A DNA stretch of 64,000 bases from Frateuria_A sp051900415 (GTDB lineage: Bacteria > Pseudomonadota > Gammaproteobacteria > Xanthomonadales > Rhodanobacteraceae), in NCBI RefSeq assembly GCF_051900415.1, contig NZ_JBHZGL010000009.1, positions 1 through 64,000 on the forward strand, in the 5' to 3' direction. The notes under the pieces were generated by a model. The model was given only the letters and a program-made list of their open reading frames with translations. It was not told the origin of the DNA and ran no database searches. Both the position numbers and the translations under genes were made by a program. Shown one piece after another: positions 57,777 to 64,000 of the stretch. The stretch's first letter is position 1. Every line of letters starts with the position of its first letter.

Positions 57777-58508
57777 TCAGTTGTTCCGCCAGTCGTCGGC
57801 GGCCTCGGCTTTGGCCTGGACAAGATCGGCATCGTCGCGGATCACTCGCGGCACCAGCACGCGCGGCTCGATGGTCACCGGCTGGTAGACCACGCGCTGC
57901 TGCTCGGCGTCGTAGCGCACCTCGACGTTGCCGATCAGCGGGAAGTCCTTGCGGAACGGGTGGCCGACGAAGCCGTAATCGGTGAGGATGCGACGCAGGT
58001 CCGGATGGCCATCAAAGATGATGCCGAACAGGTCGAACGCCTCGCGCTCGAACCAGTTGGCGACCGGCCAGATGCCGGTCAGCGAGGGCACCATCGGCAG
58101 CGCGTCGTCCTCGCAGAACACGCGCAGGCGCAAGCGGCGGTTGTGGGTGAGCGAAAGCAGGTGCACCACGGCTGCGAAACGGCGAGGCATGTTGGCGTCG
58201 CGCGGACGCTCGGCCCAGTTGAAGCGGCCCATCGCCTGGCCTTCGACGCCGCGCGAGAAGCCGGTGGCGGTGACCGTCTCGGTGGCCCACTCGTCCAGGC
58301 CGTAACCGAGGTAGTCGACGCCGCAGACGTCGATCAGCTGCTCGAAGTGGAACTCCGGCTCGTCGCGCAGCGCGGTGGCGACGCTCAGCAGGTCGGCAGC
58401 CGCCAGTTCGGCAGTGGTTTCGCCGCCGCGGGCGGGCAGCAGCGCGAGGGTGTCGCCGAACCGTGCCGCGAGGCGTGCGGCCAGCGAAGTGTTCTGGATA
58501 TCGGTCAT
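57777..58508 (-). CDS. nuoC: NADH-quinone oxidoreductase subunit C
   Basis: A 243-residue 30-kDa-type subunit with the motif WFEREAFDLFGIIFDGHPDLRRILTDYGF-like segment (WFEREAFDLFGIIF; HPFRKDFPL), typical of NuoC. The ATG at 58508 starts ten bases after the nuoB stop, and the stop is one base from the nuoD start. Confidence 0.95.
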   Translation of the reverse strand: MTDIQNTSLAARLAARFGDTLALLPARGGETTAELAAADLLSVATALRDEPEFHFEQLIDVCGVDYLGYGLDEWATETVTATGFSRGVEGQAMGRFNWAERPRDANMPRRFAAVVHLLSLTHNRRLRLRVFCEDDALPMVPSLTGIWPVANWFEREAFDLFGIIFDGHPDLRRILTDYGFVGHPFRKDFPLIGNVEVRYDAEQQRVVYQPVTIEPRVLVPRVIRDDADLVQAKAEAADDWRNN

Positions 58509-58518
58509 GGCTTGTGCC

Positions 58519-59076
58519 TTAGCCGCGGGCGATCGTGCTGGTGCGGCGGATCTTCTTCTGCAGCTGCAGGATGCCGTGGATGAGCGCCTCGGCCGTCGGC
58601 GGGCAGCCGGGCACGTAGATGTCCACCGGCACGATGCGATCGCAGCCGCGCACCACCGAATACGAGTAGTGGTAGTAGCCGCCGCCGTTGGCACAGCTGC
58701 CCATCGAGATCACCCACTTCGGATCGGGCATCTGGTCGTACACGCGGCGCAGCGCGGGTGCCATCTTGTTGACCAGGGTGCCGGCCACGATCATGACGTC
58801 GGACTGGCGCGGGCTCGGACGGAAGATCACGCCGTAACGGTCCAGGTCCAGGCGCGCGGCGCCGGCGTGCATCATCTCGACCGCGCAGCACGCCAGACCG
58901 AAGGTCATCGGCCACATCGAGCCGGTGCGCGCCCAGTTCATCAGCGCGTCGACCGAGGTGGTGGCGAAGCCGCGCTGCACGACGGGGTTGTCCTCGGCCG
59001 GACGCAGGATGTCGTCGACCAGGTTCAGCGGTTCCGGGTTGTGCATCACCCGGTCGATGGAAGACATCACTCCCAT
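58519..59076 (-). CDS. nuoB: NADH-quinone oxidoreductase subunit B
   Basis: A 185-residue subunit that holds cluster N2, next to the quinone. Ligand motifs are FGLACCAVEMMH, SMGSCANGGG and VPGCPPTAEAL. I chose the ATG at 59076 (MGVMSSIDRV), which overlaps nuoA by ten bases; the alternative ATG at 59067 overlaps by one base. Confidence 0.96.
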   Translation of the reverse strand: MGVMSSIDRVMHNPEPLNLVDDILRPAEDNPVVQRGFATTSVDALMNWARTGSMWPMTFGLACCAVEMMHAGAARLDLDRYGVIFRPSPRQSDVMIVAGTLVNKMAPALRRVYDQMPDPKWVISMGSCANGGGYYHYSYSVVRGCDRIVPVDIYVPGCPPTAEALIHGILQLQKKIRRTSTIARG

Positions 59077-59423
59077 TCCAGTGCTCCCTTCTTCCACACG
59101 TAGGCGAACCCGACCACCAGCAGCAGCAGGAACAGCGCCATTTCGATCAACGCGACGATGCCGATGTGCTGGAACACCACCGCCCACGGGAACAGGAAGG
59201 CGATTTCCAGGTCGAAAATGATGAACAGGATCGCCAGCAGGTAATAGCGGACGTCGAAGCGCATGCGCGCGTCTTCGAAAGCCTCGAAGCCGCACTCGTA
59301 GGGCGCGAGCTTGATCGCTGCGGGACGGCGCGGGCCGGCAAGCATGCCGATGATCAGCAGCACCACGCCGAGGCCGGCGGCAACGCCGATGAACAGCAGG
59401 ATGGGCCAGTATTGAGCAAGCAC
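59067..59423 (-). CDS. nuoA: NADH-quinone oxidoreductase subunit A
   Basis: A 118-residue membrane subunit with three helices and the conserved YECGFEAFEDARMRFDVRYY segment. The start chosen is the GTG at 59423 (VLAQYWPILLF) behind GGAGG; the longer frame contains no conserved sequence. First gene of the operon. Confidence 0.9.
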   Translation of the reverse strand: MLAQYWPILLFIGVAAGLGVVLLIIGMLAGPRRPAAIKLAPYECGFEAFEDARMRFDVRYYLLAILFIIFDLEIAFLFPWAVVFQHIGIVALIEMALFLLLLVVGFAYVWKKGALEWE

Positions 59424-59728
59424 GATGCAACGTACCTCCGCACCCTTCGGGCGCATCAGTGACCGCCACGATGGCGATCCGGCTGGTTCGATTCGGCAGG
59501 CCGCGCACGGCAGGGGCTGTCCGGCCACGATCGCACGCGTGGGGGCCGCGAGCGCCCGATTTCCACGAAATCCCTTCGTGTAACCGCCGCATTGTATCAG
59601 CGCGTGCGGGGACTACGCCAAGTATTGCGGACGCGACAGTTATTGGTTAATGCGAGCCCGTTCTCGCAGATCGCGGGTGAGCGCGCGGCGAATGCACGGC
59701 CGGAGCGCGCGTCCCGGCGAAAGGGGCG
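59424..59728. other. 305-bp nuo leader and promoter region
   Basis: Between nuoA and pilZ I see no gene. On the minus strand TGATACAAT (59596-59591 for TACAAT) is an extended -10 box, giving a leader of about 160 bases. Just inside the transcript start is a small hairpin CACGAA-ATCCC-TTCGTG at 59564-59580. No tRNA or secG-like gene is present here. Confidence 0.55.
59591..59622 (-). promoter_or_regulatory. nuo operon promoter, extended -10
   Basis: TGATACAAT on the minus strand (TACAAT at 59596-59591) matches the extended -10 form; a weak TTGGCG lies 20 bp upstream (59622-59617). The same extended box is seen at gyrA. Confidence 0.5.
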
Positions 59729-60082
59729 TCACATGGTGTGGGTCGGACGCTCGGAGGCGAGCACGCCGGCGAGGATGTTCTCGATGCGCTGACGCGCCGA
59801 CTCGGCATCGCCGGATTCGTTGAAGTGCACGCCGATGCCGGCGGTGCGGTTACCCTGCGCGCCGAGCGGGCTGATCCAGGCGACCTTGCCCACGACCGAA
59901 AGGCGCTCGGTTTCATCCATCAGCGTGATCAGCAGCACCACCTCGTCGCCCAGCGCATAACGTTGCGCTGTCGGCGCGAACAGACCGCCGTTCTTCAGGA
60001 ACGGCATGTACGCGCTGTACAGCGACGCGGCGTCCTTGATCTTCAGCGAGATGATGCCCTGGCGGGCGGCGGTGGGGGTCAT
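59729..60082 (-). CDS. pilZ: PilZ-domain type IV pilus protein
   Basis: A 117-residue single PilZ domain protein (GIISLKIKDAASLYSAYMPFLKNGGLFAPT, ALGDEVVLLITLMDE, VVGKVAWISPLGA, GIGVHF). The RxxxR c-di-GMP-binding motif is missing at the N-terminus, as in the PilZ proper that supports pilus assembly rather than nucleotide sensing. The ATG at 60082 gives the family N-terminus. Downstream of holB with a PIG-L gene between. Confidence 0.9.
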   Translation of the reverse strand: MTPTAARQGIISLKIKDAASLYSAYMPFLKNGGLFAPTAQRYALGDEVVLLITLMDETERLSVVGKVAWISPLGAQGNRTAGIGVHFNESGDAESARQRIENILAGVLASERPTHTM

Positions 60083-60140
60083 GCTGGGCTCCGGAGCGAA
60101 CAGGCCGGTTTCGGCCGGCGCCCGAGCATCGTAGCGAGCG

Positions 60141-60241
60141 TGATGGGCCGGCGCAAAGCGGCCCATCACGTAGCGTGGGCTGCGGCCCACCAGGCCACAT
60201 GGTCGCGAAAGAGCCGGTGGGCTGAAGCCCACCCTACGCAC
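60141..60241. repeat. Palindromic repeats upstream of pilZ
   Basis: A 9-bp hairpin TGATGGGCC/GGCCCATCA spans 60141-60168. Next to it, GTAGCGTGGGCTGCGGCCC (from 60170) and CCGGTGGGCTGAAGCCCACC (from 60214) form a two-armed element of the same family as 33036-33135. It ends ten bases from the PIG-L gene stop. Confidence 0.8.
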
Positions 60242-60251
60242 GCCGTAGCCA

Positions 60252-61181
60252 CTACAGCTCGCACCATCCCCAGCGGTCGAAAATCCACGGCGATGGCACG
60301 TCCATGTCCAGCCGCGCGAAGCACGGCGCCGTCGGCACTTCGGCCAGGCGCCAGCGGCCCTGCCCGTCGTGCCGCAGCGGTGCGTCCGGCCAGGACCAGT
60401 GGCGTACGCCGTCGGGACTGGCGATGGTCAGACGCAGCCGCGAGCGCCAGGCCCCGGGGTGCCAGGGTAGCGCACCGGCCTCGCGGTCGGCCGGAGGCCG
60501 GGCGACACGGTCGTAGCGCTCGGGGCGATCGGTGAGCCGACGCATGCGGCCTGCGCTCAAGGCCATCTGGCTGCCATGGGCCGTCAACGCGGCGAGTTTG
60601 GCTGCGTGGCGCTCGGCGGCGGTGGGCAACGCGATGTCGGGCGCCGCCTCCTCGCGACCGTGCACCAGGTAACTGAGCAGCAGCGGCGGCTCGGCATCCC
60701 AGTCCGCCAGCGCAAGCCGCATCAGGACGTGCGCACTGCCGTGGTCCGGGTGACGATCGGACAGCGCCGGCAGGGCGACGACGTTCGGGCGGAAGCCGAC
60801 CAGTTCCTCGACCAGGCGTGCGCGTGCCATTGAGGCGTCCTCGCGCACCAGCGTGGTGAGTCCCATGTCCGGCCAGCCCATCGCGTGCAGCGCCTCGAAC
60901 GGCACGTCGAGCCGGCGCAGCGCCTCGGCGACCTCGCCGCGGCGACGCCTGCCCCAGCGCGCACGCTCGGCATCGCCGATGCGCAGGCGGCGTTCCAGCC
61001 AGCGTTGCGGCCAGGGATTGTCGTCGCCGTCGGTGAGCAGCAGCACGCGTACTTCGCCGCCCGCCGCACGCACGAGTTGCAGCAGTTCGCCGGTGCCGAT
61101 GGTTTCGTCGTCGGGATGCGGCGCCACCACCAGCAGGCGGGTCCGCGCGTCGGGGCTGTACAGCTCCGGGCTCAACGGCAT
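60252..61181 (-). CDS. PIG-L family (LmbE-like) deacetylase
   Basis: A 309-residue predicted zinc-dependent N-acetylglucosamine-type deacetylase. The metal site APHPDDE is at 20-26 and the third-ligand motif HPDHGSAH is at ~142-149; an Asp/Arg-rich catalytic pocket LLLTDGDDN follows the first strand. The C-terminal ~90 residues form a separate small beta domain. Substrate is unknown; family members act on sugar or antibiotic intermediates. Located between holB and pilZ, 142 bp after holB. Confidence 0.85.
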   Translation of the reverse strand: MPLSPELYSPDARTRLLVVAPHPDDETIGTGELLQLVRAAGGEVRVLLLTDGDDNPWPQRWLERRLRIGDAERARWGRRRRGEVAEALRRLDVPFEALHAMGWPDMGLTTLVREDASMARARLVEELVGFRPNVVALPALSDRHPDHGSAHVLMRLALADWDAEPPLLLSYLVHGREEAAPDIALPTAAERHAAKLAALTAHGSQMALSAGRMRRLTDRPERYDRVARPPADREAGALPWHPGAWRSRLRLTIASPDGVRHWSWPDAPLRHDGQGRWRLAEVPTAPCFARLDMDVPSPWIFDRWGWCEL

Positions 61182-61323
61182 GTCGTGGCGCCTCCCGCGC
61201 CAGGGTGTGGGGAACGCCGGGCCCGGAAGCCGCTGGCGATCGTTGCGCGCAGCTTGCGGCAGCGCGCGTTCGCACTACGTGTAGCGTGAGGCAGGCGACC
61301 GGAACGACCCTCGGGCCTTCGGG

Positions 61324-62259
61324 TCAGTGCCAGCCGGCGAGCAACTCTAGCAGCAGCAGGTCGCCGCGCAGCGGGCCTCGCAAGGCGTCGCGCGTGCGGT
61401 TGGCAACGGCGAACCAGTCGGCCAGCGCCTCGGCATCGAGCTGGCTGCCCAGCGGCGCCGCGCCGCCGGTCGCGCGGGCACGCGCTTCGTCGACCGCGGC
61501 CTGCGCGGCGAACCACAGGCACTGCTCCGGCTCGGCATCCAGCCAGCGGCGGGCCACCTCCATCGGCTCGGCGCGGCCGGCCGCCAGCGCGGCCAGGTCC
61601 TTGCGCACCGCCTGCCTGCGCGCCAACGCGCCCTGGTCCGCCCAGGCCTGCGCCAGCCCAGGATTGCCGCCGGCCGCCTCCAGCGCTGCGGCTGAATCGG
61701 CAACACCCTCTGCGGTGAGCCAGTCCATTGCCTCGGCCGGCTGGGGCAACTGGAACTCGATCCGCTGACAGCGGCTGCGGATGGTCTGTGGCAACCGCCA
61801 GGGGGCATCGGCGACCAGCAGCAACAAGGTCTGCGGCGAGGGCTCCTCCAGCGTCTTGAGCAGGGCGTTGGCGGCGGCCGTGTTCATGGCATCGGCCGGA
61901 TCGATCACCACCACCTGCCAGCCACCAAACTGGCTGGACATCGCCAGCCGTGCGGAGAGCTCGCGGATCTGCTCGACCACGATTTCCTTGCGCTGCACAC
62001 CGTCCTTGCGCAGGCCGAAGCTGATGGTGACGAAATCCGGATGGGTGCCGGCGCCCAGCAACAGGCAGGCACGGCACTGGCCGCAGGCTTCGCCCTCGCG
62101 CGGGCGCTCGCACAGCAGGCCACGCACGAACCGCTGCAGGAAGGCACGCTTGCCCAGCCCCGCCGGACCGCACAGCAGCAGCGCGTGCGGCAGTGCTTCA
62201 CGCGCCAGGCGCGATTGCAGTCGTTGCCAGTGCGCCTCGTGCCAGGGCGGTGCCGTCAT
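61324..62259 (-). CDS. holB: DNA polymerase III subunit delta prime
   Basis: Clamp-loader subunit. The 311-residue AAA+ protein has GPAGLGKRAF (31-40) as a degenerate P-loop, zinc ligands Cys50, Cys59, Cys62 and Cys65, and the sensor-like NALLKTLEEP and RSRCQRIEF (SRC motif). ATG at 62259 overlaps the tmk stop by four bases. Confidence 0.94.
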   Translation of the reverse strand: MTAPPWHEAHWQRLQSRLAREALPHALLLCGPAGLGKRAFLQRFVRGLLCERPREGEACGQCRACLLLGAGTHPDFVTISFGLRKDGVQRKEIVVEQIRELSARLAMSSQFGGWQVVVIDPADAMNTAAANALLKTLEEPSPQTLLLLVADAPWRLPQTIRSRCQRIEFQLPQPAEAMDWLTAEGVADSAAALEAAGGNPGLAQAWADQGALARRQAVRKDLAALAAGRAEPMEVARRWLDAEPEQCLWFAAQAAVDEARARATGGAAPLGSQLDAEALADWFAVANRTRDALRGPLRGDLLLLELLAGWH

Positions 62260-62900
62260 GCCGCGTCCTCCGCGAACAGCGGCGCGAGCGCCGCGATAGC
62301 CGCCCGCAACACGGCATCGGCCGGTTGGCCGGCATCGATCACGCGGAAACGGTCCGGTTCCGCCGCGGCCCGCGCGCGATAGCTGGCACGCACGCGCTCG
62401 AAGAACGCGTCGGCCTCGGTCTCGATGCGGTCTGCCTCGCCCCGCCCTGCGGCGCGCGCACGGCCGGTCGCCACCGGCAGGTCGAGCAGCAGCGTCAGGT
62501 CCGGTGCCATGCCGGCGCAGGCCCAGCGTTCCAGTTCGGCAATGCGCTCCTGCGGCTGGCCACGCCCGCCGCCCTGGTAGGCATAGCTGGCGTCGACGTA
62601 GCGGTCGCACAACACCCACTGCCCGGCGTCCAGGGCCGGTGCAATCGTCTCGCGCACCAGTTGGGCACGCGAGGCGAACATCAGCAGCAGCTCGGTCTCG
62701 GCGGCCATGCCGCTTGCCTGGGGATCGAGCACGAGCGCGCGGACCGCCTCACCCACCGCAGTGCCGCCCGGTTCGCGGGTCTGCACCAGGTCGATGCCCT
62801 GCCCCGCGATGTAGTCGCGCAATCCGGCCAGCAAGGTGCTCTTGCCGGCGCCTTCGCCGCCTTCGAGCGAAATGAAACGTCCGCGCCGTGACTCAATCAT
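62256..62900 (-). CDS. tmk: Thymidylate kinase
   Basis: Phosphorylates dTMP to dTDP. The 214-residue protein has the P-loop GGEGAGKST (14-22), the DR motif TREPGGT, DRYVDASYAYQGGGRGQ, and a lid region rich in Arg/Gly. Its start overlaps the mltG stop by eight bases. Confidence 0.96.
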   Translation of the reverse strand: MIESRRGRFISLEGGEGAGKSTLLAGLRDYIAGQGIDLVQTREPGGTAVGEAVRALVLDPQASGMAAETELLLMFASRAQLVRETIAPALDAGQWVLCDRYVDASYAYQGGGRGQPQERIAELERWACAGMAPDLTLLLDLPVATGRARAAGRGEADRIETEADAFFERVRASYRARAAAEPDRFRVIDAGQPADAVLRAAIAALAPLFAEDAA

Positions 62901-63933
62901 GGCAACGCTTCAGCTGGTAGCAGGCGACGTTGCGGTTGTGCTCGGCCAGCGAGCTGGCGAACACGTGGCTGCCATCGCCCCTGGCGACGAAGTACAACGC
63001 CTTGCCCGGCGCCGGATGCAGCGCCGCCTGGATCGCCGGTCGTCCGGGCAAGGCGATCGGTGTGGGCGGCAGGCCCGCATGCAGATAGGTGTTGTAGGGC
63101 GTATCGGCCAGCAGGTCGCTGCGGCGGATGTTGCCGGCGTACGCCTCGCCCATGCCGTAGATCACCGCCGGGTCGGTCTGCAGCAGCATGTGGTTTTCCA
63201 GCCGGCGCACGAACACGCCGGCGATCTTCGAGCGCTCATCCGCGCGCCCGGTTTCCTTCTCCACGATGGACGCCAGGATCAGCGCCTCGTAAGGCGTGGC
63301 CAGCGGCAGACCCTTGTCGCGTCCGGGCCAGAGTTCGGCCAGCGTCCTGGCCATGGCCTGGTGCGCGCGCTTGAGGATGTCCAGGTCGCCGTCACCCTTC
63401 ACGTAGGCGTAGGTCTCGGGCAGGAAGCGTCCTTCCGGCTTCTCGCCAGGCGCACCGATGCGGCGCATGAGTTCCGCATCGTCCAGAACCGCATCGTCGT
63501 GGCGCAAGGTGGGCACCTTCGCCAGCGCATCGCGCAACTGGCGGAAAGTCCAGCCGTCGACGATGGTGAAGTCGCGCTGCAGGACGCGCCCGGCGGCCAT
63601 GGCATCGAGCAGCTGGCCGGGCGTGGTGCCCGGGTCGAGCGCGTACTCGCCCGCATGCAACCGGTCGGCGACCCGCATGCGTTCGGCCAGCACGCGCCAG
63701 TACAGCGACGGTGCATGGGTGAGGTTGCGCCCACGCAGCTGCGCCACGATGCCGCGCAGGCTGCTGCCGCGCTCCACATCGAGCGTCTGACGCTGCGGCC
63801 CGACCGTGAGCGGCGTGCGGCTGAACCGCTCGAAGTCGTACCAGCCGGCCACCAGCGCGGTCAGGATGACGAGCAGAACCAGCCATCCCAAGATCCGCCA
63901 GGCCGCCCGCCCCTTTCTTTTCTTGCGCCCCAT
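62893..63933 (-). CDS. mltG: Endolytic murein transglycosylase
   Basis: Membrane-anchored YceG/MltG enzyme that cleaves nascent glycan strands. The 346-residue protein has a basic N-terminus, one membrane helix (ILGWLVLLVILTALVAGWY), a LysM-like region, and the catalytic ALILASIVEKETG motif with its Glu; conserved SDLLADTPYNTYLHAGLPPTPIALPG-like segments follow. The ATG at 63933 is preceded by GAAGGAG. Confidence 0.95.
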   Translation of the reverse strand: MGRKKRKGRAAWRILGWLVLLVILTALVAGWYDFERFSRTPLTVGPQRQTLDVERGSSLRGIVAQLRGRNLTHAPSLYWRVLAERMRVADRLHAGEYALDPGTTPGQLLDAMAAGRVLQRDFTIVDGWTFRQLRDALAKVPTLRHDDAVLDDAELMRRIGAPGEKPEGRFLPETYAYVKGDGDLDILKRAHQAMARTLAELWPGRDKGLPLATPYEALILASIVEKETGRADERSKIAGVFVRRLENHMLLQTDPAVIYGMGEAYAGNIRRSDLLADTPYNTYLHAGLPPTPIALPGRPAIQAALHPAPGKALYFVARGDGSHVFASSLAEHNRNVACYQLKRCHD

Positions 63934-63943
63934 GGCGACTCCT

Positions 63944-64000
63944 TCAGAAACCCAATTCGCGCCAATGCGACTGCAGCGCGCGCGTCACCGTTCCGACCGC
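63944..64000 (-). CDS. C-terminal end of an upstream gene, probably aminodeoxychorismate lyase
   Basis: Eighteen codons, AVGTVTRALQSHWRELGF, then TGA at 63946-63944, end ten bases before the mltG start. The rest of the gene is outside the window. Gene order mltG-tmk-holB after pabC in related bacteria and the GxVTRALQ ending fit aminodeoxychorismate lyase (PabC), but the fragment alone cannot prove it. Confidence 0.45.
   Translation of the reverse strand, partial: AVGTVTRALQSHWRELGF

Noticed and set aside
59424..59728. tRNA or secG upstream of nuoA
   Set aside because: I looked for a tRNA cloverleaf and a SecG-like frame in this gap and found neither.

Overview
The window is a high-GC gammaproteobacterial chromosome segment. 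The gene orders (rimP-nusA-infB-rbfA-truB-rpsO-pnp behind a tRNA-fMet and a 14-gene nuo operon; sucA-sucB-lpd; mtnA upstream of gyrA; mltG-tmk-holB near pilZ) and the dispersed palindromic repeats suggest Xanthomonadales, most likely Rhodanobacteraceae (Dyella/Rhodanobacter/Frateuria-like). This is an inference from gene order and protein character; no search was run. I see no transposase, phage, CRISPR or rRNA.

Layout, left to right. (1) 1-493 is a repeat-rich spacer with a ~171-bp direct repeat. (2) 494-5973, minus strand: sulfate assimilation operon cysJ-cysI-cysH-sat, divergent from a TauE/SafE-type exporter gene. (3) 6986-8664: RoxA-like ribosomal oxygenase with a coupled unknown gene, then convergent to a three-gene unit (winged-helix regulator plus two small membrane proteins). 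(4) 10028-17449: two large soluble hybrid histidine kinases in one operon; the first carries eight exact-length 276-bp coding repeats that form a poly-HAMP array. (5) 17823-23507: 2-oxoglutarate dehydrogenase (sucA, sucB, lpd). (6) 23680-25735: LOG-type hydrolase, AcuI-like reductase, PilH-like response regulator. (7) 26072-28741: CbpA and Hsp20 chaperones, a Prx5-type peroxiredoxin and a DoxX-like protein. (8) 28790-32980, minus: mtnA-gtrA-gyrA. (9) 33136-35045, minus: class III PHA synthase phaE-phaC. (10) 35219-44565, minus: tRNA-fMet and the rimP-to-pnp translation/RNA operon. (11) 44703-59423, minus: complete nuoA-N, respiratory complex I. (12) 59729-64000, minus: pabC end (partial), mltG, tmk, holB, a PIG-L deacetylase and pilZ.

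Functionally the window is mostly core metabolism and information processing: sulfate to sulfide, the TCA cycle step at 2-oxoglutarate, NADH oxidation, translation initiation and RNA decay, DNA topology and replication. The accessory parts are the tandem-HAMP kinase operon, the small membrane-protein unit beside it, the PHA synthase pair and several palindromic repeat families. The least-explained signals are the poly-HAMP kinase pair, an intrinsic terminator lying between the only visible gyrA promoter and gyrA, a 16-bp hairpin in the rpsO leader, and a histidine-rich insertion in NuoL.
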